A stretch of 64,000 bases of DNA, from positions 5,371,001 through 5,435,000 of the forward strand of contig NC_091093.1 in NCBI RefSeq assembly GCF_024713975.1. Direction: 5' to 3'. Source of the DNA: Paralichthys olivaceus (lineage: Eukaryota > Chordata > Actinopteri > Pleuronectiformes > Paralichthyidae). The position numbers and the translations under genes are program-made. The stretch's first letter is position 1, and each line of letters starts with the position of its first letter. This document shows positions 1 through 11,935 of the stretch, in pieces. The notes below the pieces were generated by a model. It did no database searches. It was not told the origin of the DNA and worked only from the letters and a program-made list of their open reading frames with translations.

Positions 1-528
1 AGTCAAATGTTTTCTGCTTTAAATGGACGTGGTAGAAAAGAGAGGAGCACGAGTTCAGGGGCTGTAAATTCCTCCTTCGGTTCTCATTATCTCCCACATG
101 GCCATTCTTGTAACTGATCAGATCAGTGTAGAAAGTAAACATACTTTAAACAGTCGTGAAAACAGAGCGGGTATATTAACAGCTGTGCACGGTAAAGTGA
201 CATTCTCCGGCCAGGCTAAATCAATTCGACGAGGTCTCACTGCATTCCTCACCGCGGAGCTGGCTTGTATTTAAAGGTGTTGCAACAAAGCCACTGGAGG
301 GTCCGACAGTTTGTGTCTTTGCCTAATTACACATGAAAACCCTGTTAAATTGTCTCAGCTGTATGAAACCCAACATTCTTTTTGTTTTTTGCTCCTTTTT
401 TATTCATTTTGGAGGTAACATGTCAGGACTTGTGTTTTGTCCTCAATTATGGACATGTTTACTGTGTCTACCTGTGTTTTCTTTAGGTTTGGATTAGTGT
501 TCTGAGTTTTTAGTTTAATGTTATAGTT
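1..528. other. Gene-free leading stretch
   Basis: I see no convincing exon, RNA gene or repeat array in this stretch. It has ordinary AT-rich composition. From about base 420 it becomes T-rich and runs into the minisatellite that follows. It could be intergenic DNA or an intron of a gene whose exons lie outside the window. Confidence 0.4.
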
Positions 529-552
529 TTGCTCCTGGTGTTTTCCTTGTTC

Positions 553-742
553 CACTCTGTTTCTTTCTGTGTCCCTCTCTGTTTCTTTCTGTGTCCCTCT
601 CTGTTTCTTTCTGTGTCCCTCTCTGTTTCTATCTGTGTCCCTCTCTGTTTCTTTCTGTGTCCCTCTCTGTTTCTTTCTGTGTCCCTCTCTGTTTCTTTCT
701 GTGTTCCTCTCTGTTTCTTTCTGTGTTCCTCTCTGTTTCCTG
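553..742. repeat. 22-bp pyrimidine-rich minisatellite
   Basis: About eight tandem copies of a 22-bp unit built from CTGTTTCTTTCTGTGTCCCT are visible, with single-base variants such as a C to T change in the later copies. Because 22 is not a multiple of three, the open frame across it reads the unit in all three phases, giving an artificial Phe/Leu/Ser/Cys-rich peptide. It sits inside a longer T-rich stretch (about 420-1110) that ends near TTTTTGGGTCCACCC. That stretch may be a dispersed repeat. Confidence 0.85.
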
Positions 743-759
743 TTTTATTTTGTAGTTTC

Positions 760-1110
760 TGCTCCTGCTCCTGTGTTTTCCACCTGGACTTCCTGCCTTT
801 GTTAGTTTCACCTGTTTGTCCTGTGCCACCTGTCTCTAGTTTGTCATCAGTTCAGTGTGTATTTAAGTCTCTGTGCTTGCCTTGGTCTTTGTTGGTTTGT
901 TGTCGTCTTATGTGTTGTCCTATGTGGTTGTCTCACCACCCCGTTGTTGTTTCTTCTCTAGTGTCTCCTTGTGTAAACCCTGTTTTTGCTGTGAGCATTT
1001 TTGAGTTGACTGCTATTTGGATTTTGTGTAAAGAGACCTTCCTGATATTAAAGGACACTTTTTGTTGAAACCTTTTTTGTTCTGGATTTTTGGGTCCACC
1101 CGCCCCCCTA
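760..1110 (+). repeat. Probable dispersed repeat ending in TTTGGGTCCA
   Basis: This T-rich segment carries phrases such as a GTATTTAAGTCTCTGTGC block, then ATTAAAGGACACTTTTTG, and closes with TTTTTGGGTCCACCC. A second segment at about 44,040-44,395 has a similar order: a T-rich body, an AATTAAACTTTTCATTAA block and a closing TGCTTTGGGGTCCAAC. The shared organisation suggests two diverged members of one dispersed family. I cannot assign a class from sequence alone. Confidence 0.35.
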
Positions 1111-1898
1111 TTCAAATGAAATGCCATAACATAAATTGATATTACCTTCAGTTGGGCAATTCCATAAACCTTATGCACATTGCTTTTGATTCACATATTG
1201 ACATGGAATAAAGCAAAAAAACGAAAAAATAAACATCAATAAAATGATACACATACCCAAAATAAGAACATCTGTGTGCTTTCCTTTTTTTCCATTTTTC
1301 TTCCTCCTTCTCCTTTCCCTTTTCCTTCTCTTTTGAATTATTATTACAGGTCATACAGAAATTGACCTATACTTTTCCAACTCAACATAATCATAGCATC
1401 TCTTGTGTCTTTCATAATATTTCATCAAACTACAGATAACTCATACATGAAATAAATTAACATATCATTTAATAAGAACATTTTATAAAAGACATTCTAT
1501 GAAAAACAATCTACCGCTAATTTTCCATTTTGTTGTAGTACCTGTCATGTTTAAGTGTCCATCGTTGCTTCTTTTCAGACCTCATTCAGTTGCTTGAATG
1601 AGCCCATGGTTGTTTAGTGTCACCACAAGGTTGGAAGAGTAAGAGAAATGTCATCAGCTGCCAATTCCTAATGACAATCCTTGACCTGCCTGATAAGTCA
1701 ATTCAAAGGTAATGAAGTTCTGAGATTTTAAATGTGCCCAAACTTGTTCATATGCCACAATTACTAATTAAGAAAAACGTAATTCCTGTTATTTAACTTA
1801 TTGAAATAAACAGTAATATTGCATCACTGACATTTGGAGCTAATTTTGAAATCTTTTTTTGCAGGGGTTGTATTTACTTCACTTCAAAAATCAACACA

Positions 1899-1938
<40 letters not shown>

Positions 1939-4600
1939 GAGTCTAAGGTCTTATGTCCCGATGGGTGGGGTCAGGGATCAGATGTCAGATGACCATAAAA
2001 CAAGATGACGAGGTGTTTTTTTCCTTCTTCTTGAGGAAACAGCAGAACTTGTCCACTGAAAGCAGATGTGAACAGTTCTCTGACCATCACTGTGTTCTGC
2101 AATACATGAAATTAAAACTCGCTCGTGTCTTGTGTCTCTGTTGAGCTGTTCTCCTGAGAAACTGATTGATCATCAGCTGAGTGTTCTTTCAAAAAGAGTG
2201 AACGAGAACTTTCACTTCAGTTGTATTTGTATAACGCCAAATCAAGCATGCAGTACATGATCTTGAGGCACTTCACACAGCTAGGTTGTAACCCAACAGT
2301 TTCCCAATGAGCAAACACTTGTGTTTCGTTTGAGCAAAAGAGGAACTAAAATCAGCAGTGACCCTTGATACTGCTGGACAGATTTAAGAGAGGAGAAGAT
2401 AGAACCACATTTAATCCACCGCTATTATAGATTGTATATATTTGTAAATTGCAGATACCAGAGGTAGAAATAATAACAGAAACTCAATGCAGTCTCAAAA
2501 TGTCCTGTATTTTCCCAGAGAAACATTGATATAACTCTTCTGGGCAAGTGAGAAGAAGCAGCTGTTTGAGTTCACATTTTAGTATCCTTGAAATTTAATC
2601 CATATTCTATTTACCCCATGATTTAGGTCCAGTGCCAGAGCAGGAAGGCCACTTTATGTAGCAAAGCAGAGAGTCAAGATGTGGAGGCTGGGGTGGTGAA
2701 TGAATGTGACGTAAATCATGCATGGAGCAGTGGAGCTAGGATTCTTCTGAATCAGAGGCCATAAAAGGTCCACAATTTACACAAGGGGGCCAATAATATG
2801 TCCAACATCCATGTGGGTGCAAATTTAGGTCAATCCTTGTTTATTGTTAGCTCTGTAGCTTATTGGAGCCAAATATCATTTTATATATTTTGAAAATTGA
2901 TGCTTGCTCAGACACATTGTTTTTCAAAAAAGCTTAGAAAACAACCATACTTAAGAAATGGTCATATTTATATTGTTAGTGACTCGTTTTTTTTAAGAAT
3001 ACTGACAGGACAGGGGTACTTCAGGGGCCAATTAGATATCAGATGGGGCCAGTGCCCCCCTAGATCCGTCTGTTTTCCTGTGATAGGTGATGTAGGTTTG
3101 GAGGAGACACATATCAGACTGTACCTACACAAACCGACTAATGAAGTGAGATACTGTTCCTGCAAAAAATACTGAAAAAATAACACTGGAATCATGGGTG
3201 TCAATTGTAAAGTGGTGCATGCTGAAAAGAACTTTTCACCATAAATAGATCCAAAACGTCTTAAATCAATGTTGTATCCAACTATCGAGCTCAAATCTAA
3301 ACGTTACATTTTAAATGTAAATGTTGAATCTAAATGTTAAATGTTAACCCTGAATATTAAACCTAAAATTAAATCTAAATATTAAATCTAAATCTATTTG
3401 TAAGTTGACAGTGGATATGATGCTGATAAAAATGATTATCTAATTATTAAAATGTATTTCAAAGCAGTGTGCACCCATCTCTGTCTGTGTCACGTGGTCA
3501 TGAACCCTGCACTTGGAGAAATGCTGCACGTCTCTCTCCTCCTCTTCTTTTTTTATTTGGTCACGATTTTTCTCATTCCACAGTGACTTCCTCTGTGTGC
3601 TGAGCAAGTCTCTGTGTCTGTCAAGTGTCACAGCAGACAGGATGAAGAGCTGAGGAGAGGGCGGAGGAGAGAGAGAGAGAGTGGAGCCAACAAAGACTGG
3701 ACAGCACAAGAGAAAGGAGTGTGGGAGGATGCCATAGAAAAGAGGGGGATAAGGAGGGAGGTGAGAACAGGAGAGACCCCAATTCTCATTACCCTCCTGC
3801 ACCCCTCCTCCTCCTCTGTATGGCAGAGCAGAATGTAGGTCTGTGCTTGCCTACAGCCATCAGTAACAATCAGTTCTGCCCCAGTTACTGACGCATCTCA
3901 CAGACTAAACACACACACGCTTACGTCACAACAGGCAGAATTACACAGATGCACATAGAAACAGACACACAATATGCTTGTAAATAAGGAAGAACGTTCA
4001 TGTTTAACTAATACTTATATGCTTAATCTGTGATGCACAAACATACACACGTGTTTAATATGATCAAGTTTTAATCTTGTTAATTTATGTGTTTGTCTGT
4101 TCATAACTTTTACTGTGAAACTGTGATGCTGCTGTTCTTGGCCAGGTCTCCCTTGTTAAAGACAACAGGCTAATGAAATAAAAACTTAATGAAGAGACCA
4201 AACATATTGAAATATTCTGTTTAGTTTAAAAAGGCTCAAACCCTTAAACACAGCTGACAGAGCATCCAGATACAGACAAGTCAACTCAGCTTTTTTAGAT
4301 GATGTGATATGTGGTTGTTCATATGTGGTAAATAAACTCATGTTTGAAAATACTTTTTTGTTGTGCAACAAAAAGCATGTACACTGATTTTTTTGACTGT
4401 GTCAGTTACTTTGGAGCTGACTGTGAACGGTCATAACTTCGACCTGGCTTCTGTGTCAGGTCGGACAAGATCAAAGTTGTGGAAATATACATTTTATAAA
4501 CATCAAGTGTTTTCACAGGTAGTCAGTCACTTACACCACTAAAGTAATAATATTTAATCCTGGAGAGTTGATGTAAATCTCTTTTTCTCATGAACATGAC
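1111..4600. other. Intergenic stretch, no gene recognised
   Basis: No exon with credible splice sites and coding character was found. It contains a CA microsatellite at 1898-1937 and a short AT-rich tract of near-repeats based on AAATCTAAATGTTAAA at about 3295-3400. A purine-rich block at 3640-3740 creates short charged reading frames without family resemblance. A segment at about 2215-2290 resembles the body of a common fish repeat. Confidence 0.4.
1898..1937. repeat. (CA)n microsatellite
   Basis: An uninterrupted run of about 20 CA dinucleotides lies in intergenic DNA. Length polymorphism between individuals would be expected. Confidence 0.95.
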
Positions 4601-4624
4601 CGACCAATGATGTTCAATTGGATG

Positions 4625-4957
4625 AGGGCATAAAAGGGAGTGGACTAAGTGGACGACTAATCAGACTGAAGGTCACTGGTTCAAGATTGACAAGTAGGAT
4701 GGCCCAAAAAATGTACCTGGACCATAAGATGGACCGGACCTGGATCTGCTGGAGTCCAGGAGGACACGGATGGACTCTCCCTATCCCACTGTCTAGGTGC
4801 CCTTAACTCCCACCTTACATCTGCTCCATGGGCCCGCTGCCCACTGCTCCGTGTGGTCACTGCTCACACAGGATGGGCGAAAGGCAGAGACTAAATTTAC
4901 CCCCATGTAGTTGTGTGCTGTGTGTTGCATGATTTGTGGGATAATAAAGGAATCTTA
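4625..4957 (+). mobile_element. tRNA-derived SINE, plus orientation
   Basis: The head resembles a tRNA-derived polymerase III promoter. There is an A-box-like segment around CTAAGTGGACGACT, and a B box GGTTCAAGATT at about 4678. The body includes CTGCCCACTGCTCCGTGTG and CACTGCTCACACAGGATGGG, a wording I know from teleost SINEs. The tail ends in GGGATAATAAAGGAATC. It is an old copy with substitutions and has no coding capacity. The exact family is not assigned. Confidence 0.65.
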
Positions 4958-5818
4958 AAAGCATGTGAATGGGTGAGTTGGTTCAGTTATAGACTCAAGA
5001 ACGAGCTGTTCATAGAATCGAGACATTGAAGGCAACATGGATAACAAAGGTTTGTTTCTCCTGGGACAGTACACTGTAAATGAACCTTATTGTGTCATTT
5101 AAGACAAATTTCTCGAATGGTCCACATAGACAACAAAAGACATGGACAAATGATTCATGATGTATCCTCAGCCGTTAAATATGCAACACAAATTAAATCT
5201 AACATTGAAATAGATCATCAGTGCTGATGTTACATGCGTCTTTTTAAAAAACACTGTGAGCACTATTTCAAGCTCCTCTGTGTTTTTTATTTCTGTGAAT
5301 AAATCACAGTGCTGTAGCTCATCATGATGCCCATATGGACAGCTCTCTGCAGGCCCCATGAGGTGTTCTGTTTTTCTTCCATTTCACATCCTGTCAGATG
5401 CTCTCACACACATTAACTGCAGCTCCTACCATGTATATATCCTGAAAAATAGGCACATTTTCATCCTTGCAGTACAAATACTTGTTGGAGTGGTATTTGA
5501 GTAAATGTCTCCAGATTATTAACTTTTGGAGCTGATCAGAGGTCGTATGGTCACCAAAAATATGGTCGGAGAAAAATATATCAATCCTAACAATAGGGCT
5601 AGAGAGGTGATAACAGCTTATAATGAGAGTCAGAAAATGATTCCCCATTGTATGATAACATATGATAGGTGACGCCATGAAGAAGTCAAATAATGACAAC
5701 ATTTTTAAGGTATCTCTGCATCTTATGGGACTAAAGACACAAGCTAAAGCATATAGGTTGTATAGGTATTTTCTCTGTCTGCTCCGGCTTCTTCTTATAT
5801 CCCCCAAAAATAAAGATT

Positions 5819-6015
5819 TTGGTTAGGTTGATTGGAGACTTGAAGTTGACCTTGGATGTGAATGGTGGTTTGTCTCTGTATATCAGCCTTGTTTTGGACT
5901 CGCGACCTATTAAGGTGTACCCACCTCTCTCGCCCCAATGTCAGTTGGGACTGGCTCCAGCCCCACAACCCTTAAAGGATAAGTGGAAAATAATAGAGGG
6001 ATGGATGGATGGAAT
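5819..6015 (+). mobile_element. L2/Maui-like LINE 3' tail
   Basis: The segment matches the familiar order of a fish L2-family 3' end. It runs from GGTTGATTGGAGACTTGAAG, through GTTTGTCTCTGTATATCAGC and GTTGGGACTGGCTCCAGCCC, to a terminal GGATGGATGGA. Only the tail is present, so it is a 5'-truncated dead copy. Assignment rests on remembered family wording. Confidence 0.6.
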
Positions 6016-7648
6016 TACCTCATCCTTACATCACTATGAAGTCAGAGAATATACAGGAACTGTAGAATATTTATATTAACCAATCATATAGTAAGCATTA
6101 TGATGACATCATTATGAGATTAATATATCAATGACAATTGATGGCATGTGCAGGGTCTGGTTGTTTTCTATTCAGTCATCGTCACACTGTGTACAACATG
6201 TATTAAACAATATAGACAGTGTAAACAAAGTCTAAACAATCTTTACATTATATATTGACTGAAAAGACCAAGGCAGAGGCAAATGCTTATACATGCCTGC
6301 TTAAATTCTTGTCAAATTAAGCTACTCTCCAGAAATACACAAAAACAAAAAACTTCATTCACATTTCTAATCCTCAAAAATAGTTTTTGTGAATCATTCT
6401 TTTGGGATTATTCCACAATTTCATCCCAAAAATAAACACACTTTCTTTTAATCCCCCTTTTAGCATCATGTGCAGTGAATTTTTTGGGGGGATAATTATA
6501 TGTTGTCCTAGTCAGCTTCAAATGTACATGCAGTATACAATGACACAGTATAATGATGAACCTAACAGACAGTATTCTAAGAAAGCCTAAGATGTCGGCA
6601 AAAAGCTGACAACCTGAGAAGTATAACCTCAAACACATAAAAATGTATCAGCTGAAATCTTGATATATATTTGATTTATCCACACATCAAACTCTCACAT
6701 TCCTCCTCTAACACTGGAGCCTCAACACCAAGAAGGTGAGAACACAGAACAGCATCACATCTTTTAAAAATGTGAGGAAACAGGCAGAGAAATGCAAATA
6801 ATTTTCTGTAAGTAGACAATGAAAAGTGTACAGATTCTAAAATCTTAATGCTGATGACAAAGCTAACAAAGTGGTGAGTGGAGAAGGAGAAAGACATTCA
6901 CATCAGGACAGAAGAAGGGGGGGGGGGGGGCAGAAGAGAGGATCGGCTCCCTCATAAATTTTTCACTTTCATTTATCGTAAATTATTTAAGAGCCAACTT
7001 GTGCTGCGTGTCTGATACAGCACAGACCCTCGTATTCGTAGGACACTTAAACACCGACAAAGGGGCAAATACACACAGTCACACACCAACCACGCACACT
7101 CCTAATCACACATGCACACTGACAATATTCATGGATTCAGAAAAATCGCACATACATGCACACACTGTTATGCACACAGACAGAGCTACACCGTCCCAGG
7201 GGAGCTGATTAGGGTAAGATTTGTCAGGCAACCTGCTCCCCCACCCACATATGTGCTGTGCATTCGCACAACCACTGCCAGCTCCCTTTATATTGATCAT
7301 ACAAATACACACACACAGAGCACAGACCTACCTGCACATGGTAATAATGCCATATTCTTCCATATTAACCTGTTCGGTTTGTTGAAGAGCTCATGAAGTG
7401 CATATTTGTCACAATGTCAGGCTTTGTATTCTTTATTTATTATTGTATTTATTTTACCATAATCTGTATATAACTCATGTAATCATGAGTGAGGACCTTT
7501 GTGCGGCTGGCTGCTCTCTCTGTAAAACATGTTCTCATCCTATAATCACACAGTTAAACATTCTCCTTAACTTTCCAGCCCCACATATACTTTATACTGT
7601 GCTACAGGAAAACAAACCTAACAAACAAAAGTCCTGCATCCGCCTCTT
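6016..7648. other. Intergenic stretch, no gene recognised
   Basis: AT-rich DNA without recognisable exons. It includes a run of about twelve G residues near 6918-6930 and imperfect CA-rich DNA at 7060-7190. Short open frames here look random and are rich in low-complexity residues. Confidence 0.4.
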
Positions 7649-7649
7649 G

Positions 7650-7757
7650 CACAGATCTGCACCAAATTGTAATTGGTTATTTCCTGGCCCATGTCCCATC
7701 CTTTCACCAAGTTCTGTGGAAATTCACTCATCAGTCTTTGCAGTATGACAAACAAAC
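7650..7757 (+). mobile_element. RTE-type LINE/SINE 3' tail remnant
   Basis: It contains AGATCTGCACCAAATTGTAA, then CCCATGTCCCATCCTTTCAC, CAAGTTCTGTGGAAATTCA and a final ACAAACAAACC. This is the conserved tail wording of a common fish RTE-type retroposon. Related tails occur at 11,855 and 26,140. Only the 3' end is present. Confidence 0.55.
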
Positions 7758-8034
7758 CAAAAAGAAGTAGTAAAGCGTTAGCTTAGCATAGATGCTCGGC
7801 AATTCTGCCGCTGTAAACGCGTTCCCAACATAAACATAAACAGTATAACCTACTAGTTATGAGCACCTAATTTGTCTGACAAGAATACTTACCAACAATG
7901 CGTAGCCTGCAAGAAGAACAAAACACAGCTAATACGTAGAGCTGACGTCTGTAAATAACACAAATAAAAACAAACCATTAACTATTCCGGGGGGATTTAC
8001 ACCTAGAGTCCAGTGACACAAGAAGCCAAATATA

Positions 8035-11000
8035 TTACCTGAATATGGTCATGTATGGGAACTGCCACAAGGTGGTGCTGTCACATAGTTAAACAGAAAA
8101 CATATATGAGCAGCAGAACACTCCCCGTCTGAGATCTTTAAAGACCCAAAATCATTAGACAAGAGTCAGTCTTTGGAGTCAGAAGCAGAACCACTTTTGT
8201 AACAGGATGAGTAAAGGTCCTTTTAGTTCCTTCCTTGAGGACCTCTGAGTCAACTCTCCAAACTAATCCATCCCTGTCTGGGAAAGTCTTTGTGATGATG
8301 GCCATGAGCCATTCATTTCTCCGAGCCTGATTGTCTTTCAAGAGAACAATTTCCCCCTCTTGAGGGTTTGACCTTTTAGACGGCCACTTGTGACAAAACT
8401 GCAGGATCTTGAGGTATTCAGGCGTTAATGATTGCTGCCACCTCAGCCATGAGTGTTACCAGGACTTCATGTGTCAGAAATGAAGGTCAGCATGTAGTCC
8501 AGAATGAGTTGGAATGTCCTGCTCTTGTGCGTCGTGAGACAACCTGCCATGTCCCGAAGATGTCAATACCTATATAGGTGAAGGGAGGCACCACCTGCAG
8601 TCGTTCAGTTGGTAGGTCCAACATCTGCTGATGCTCTGTCTTTCCCCTTACCTTCCTGCAAATGACGCATCTCAAAACAGACTGCTGAAAAAGTATTTTG
8701 CTCCTACCAGCCAGAATCCTGCAGCTTGAATATAAGGCCGGTCCTGTCAGCCATGATGCACTGTTTAGGAGAGCTTGTGGCACAGATCGAGATCCAGCAT
8801 CCACTGGATTCAGGTCTGTATGGATGTATTTCCATTGGTCAGGACATGGTGACTGATGGATGCGTTGGATCTTATTGTGCACAAAGACATAACATTTCCT
8901 TGACTGATCGTGGATGTATCCTAGCAAGACCTTGCTATCTGTGTAGTATGTGATGTTGTCGAATGCCAAATCCATTTCAGCAACTATCAGCTGGTGATCT
9001 CCACTGTGAGTACAGCCACACACACTTCAAGTCTTGGGATTGGGTTTTTCAAAGACAAAGCTGAACTCAGTTTGTCCTGCATGGCTGGTCATCTTAATGC
9101 AATGTACTGCAGGAGCAAAAACAAAAGAAGTCTGCAAAGACACAGAGTTCTTTTGTTTTCCTGTAAATCTTGAGTGAATCTTGATTTGCACCTAATCCAG
9201 TCAATTTCCATGTCTTTAGGGAGTGGTGAGTCGCAGTCTTCCACTTGCATGGTTAGCCTTCTGAATACCACCCTTACATGCAAAGAAACCAGTGCAAGAA
9301 TCCCAAGGAGTCATGAAGACTGTTTACCATGGACAATACTCCTCAGAGTAAACAGCTTCTGATCGCCTGCGATCTTAAACGTGAATGCATCTGTGTGCAC
9401 TGAGTCTAGGTCTTTCACATCCCACCTGGAGCAATCCTCAGGTGGGAATGCCTCGATAACCCCAGGATGATTTGATGCAATCTTGTGCAACCTGAATTTA
9501 GAAGCTGCAAGCATTCTCTGTTCTCGCCCTTGTACACTGATGGCTTTTTCCTCAGTGTTGAAGGGCTTTAGAGCGTCATCAAGATAAAACTCAAGGTAAA
9601 CAAAACTTCTTGCGTCACTGGCATAATCTGTCTCTGCTTCCTAAAGAGGTGACCTCGCATCCTGTAATCCATTATGTTGCAAGTGAGTTAACTGTTTCTG
9701 TACCACAGGAAGCAGAGAAAGTCGCTATGGTCCTCCTTCACTACAAAGCAGTGGAACATGTGTTCTATGTCAGCAGTGATTGCTACCTGTTTCTTCCTGA
9801 ACCTCATAAGTAGACCTAGCAGGCTGTTATTAAGGTCAGGGCCTGTGAGCAAGACCTTGTTGAGTGACACTCAGTAGTATGGCTCACTCAAATCAAAAAC
9901 CACACAGATCTTATCTGACTTCCCAGGATGATAAACGTCAAACAAGGGCAGGTACCAGAACTTTTGATTTTGTTTAAGAGGCGGGGCAACTTCCTTTTCT
10001 AACCATGTTTTCCATGAACTCTAGGAAATGGGCTTTCATCTGCGGCCGTTTGTGCTTCGTAATGAGATTATATATTGTTAGGCGGTCTCTTTCTTGGTGA
10101 CCTGAATACCAGTCGTCCCACCCAGCTGTTCGAGTTGTCTTGATGGAATGCAGCTTCCATGATCTGGAGAAACTTCATGTCCTCCACTGATGGGGCAAGT
10201 TATGGTCGTTTGCAGTGAAGATGGTAACCCAAAGTGGAATCTTCTGTCTGCTGACTCTACGGTGAATCCACAGGCTCTCCTTCAGGTTGTCTCTGTTAGT
10301 CCAGCACATGTTTCCAACGTGCACAGGTAAGAGGACCCTGAGATCTTGAAGACTCCCAAGAACTAAGAGAGTGCCAAGGAGCGGTTGCTTCGCTCATCCA
10401 GCTGTGCATACATTTTTTGGCCTCTTCTCTGCGTCTGGCTGGATACACAATTACAAGGCAAGGCTGTGGATCTCTCGTCATAATCTTTGGGAAGTTATTA
10501 TCTTGGTAAAGAGGGCCTGTTCAACAGCCTCTGGCATATATTTCCTCAAGTCTATCCCACGCCATTATCAGTCCAGCACCTGGATGTCTGATGTTGACTA
10601 CTTTGATTATTGACTCTTTTCCCAGATACTTGGTTAGCAGGTCAAGTTCTTCTCCAGCAGACAGGTCTAAACCAGCAATAGAAGTCAGAAAAGATGTTTT
10701 CCAAGTTCAATTGTTCATTTGTTGTCATCAAATGTGGTGAGGCCTGAGGTCACTATGTGTGTGAGATATTTTGCTAGATCGTTAGTTGTTTGGGGCTGAT
10801 AACACCTAGCTCTATTGGGTGTTCTTTGGTCAGGGACTGGGGACTGCTCAGTGATGTTCTGTTGCGTTGCTAATCCACCATGCTGAGGAGCCTGTGATGT
10901 GTGATGAGGCATAGTGAAGGCAGAAGCAGCAGCTTGTGTTTGGGGAAAGGTTTTGTGTGGGTAATACAATGTTGGCTTAACGTCATCTATTTTAATGTTT

Positions 11001-11560
11001 TATTGGCGTTTCACTAAGATGAGGGGTTGTGGGGCAACAATGTCACTTATTTTGTTAGGTAATTCACCTGTGCTTGGGCTGAGTTTCAATTCCACATAAG
11101 CAGCGATGAGCTGGTATTTGATATCCTGAGACACTGGACCAGAGCCTACCCTGGATGCTTTAAAGTCAAGCTCTAATAACCCATCTCTGTAGGCTGGCTG
11201 TCGTCATCTCCACAGCTGACTGTTATGCTGTCTTTTCACTGTGAAGGTCTCGCTAGCAGATGACTCTAGCTATCCAACCAGCTTGTACTCCATCGACCCA
11301 GCTAGCTGAGGACCAGAATCTATCATCTTATCGATAGCTTTCTTTTCTGCTGGAGAACAGATTATAATATCATCATCGGTGATGTAGCCCACCTAGACAA
11401 CCCACCACGGCTCCACAGAGATCACTACCGGACTGGCTGGTAAGAGGTCCCGTGCCGATTTGCTGCAGAATAATTTTTGGGATGTGGTCATGTACCTGCA
11501 TTAGCACAAGGTGGTGCTATCACATGGTTAAACAGAACAAATATATGAGGGGCAGAACAA
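8035..11560 (-). mobile_element. Decayed BEL/Pao LTR retrotransposon
   Basis: Minus-strand fragments in element order match BEL/Pao gag-pol. A gag-like start at about 10,969-10,715 leads into a GLDLSAGEELDLLTKYLG-like stretch (gag-associated DUF1759 region) near 10,690-10,620. Reverse transcriptase follows at 9870-9688 ([17 protein letters not shown], then [13 protein letters not shown]). The post-RT region is at 9514-9089, RNase H-like sequence at about 8990-8800, integrase to 8487, and the integrase C-terminal DUF5641-like end (KDNQARRNEW) at 8341-8138. The frame is broken many times and the element is only about 3.5 kb, so it is dead and internally deleted. Similar direct sequences at 8045-8120 and 11,480-11,555, sharing ACAAGGTGGTGCT and GTTAAACAGA, look like remains of the two LTRs. 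Confidence 0.75.
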
Positions 11561-11854
11561 AGATTTAATGCAAGTTAAGAAAGAGTTTTAAATGTTGTCT
11601 ATGTGTTTCCTATTTGTTTATGGGGAAAAGTTATTAATTTCAGTTAAAGTTTCCACAGTGCTTTTCAATGCGACTGTCATTTTTAGGCAGTAGTGTCAGT
11701 GTCACCACACGAGAATCACATGCCTGAAGACAGCAGAAGATGCTGTGTAGCCATTGACTAAGTTATATTTTTGAATATTGCACAAAAAACATTAATTATT
11801 AAATACATAGCATTAGATTGAGCCTGTGTGACATCATTCTGTTCAGCACCACGG

Positions 11855-11935
11855 TTCCGGATCTGCACCAAAATGTAATGACCTCTTCACTGACCCATAT
11901 CACATCCAAGTTCTGCGACAGTTATTTTTTGTGTT
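11855..11935 (+). mobile_element. RTE-type LINE/SINE 3' tail remnant
   Basis: It contains GGATCTGCACCAAAATGTAA, CTTCACTGACCCATATCACA and CCAAGTTCTG, the same tail wording as at 7650 and 26,140 but shorter and more diverged. Confidence 0.45.

Noticed and set aside
529..1068. Open frame rich in Phe, Leu, Ser and Cys
   Set aside because: It is produced by the 22-bp minisatellite being read in three successive phases.
3614..3838. Charged plus-strand frame (Arg/Glu rich)
   Set aside because: It follows a purine-rich, GA-repeat-like block. It has no family resemblance and no convincing splice context.
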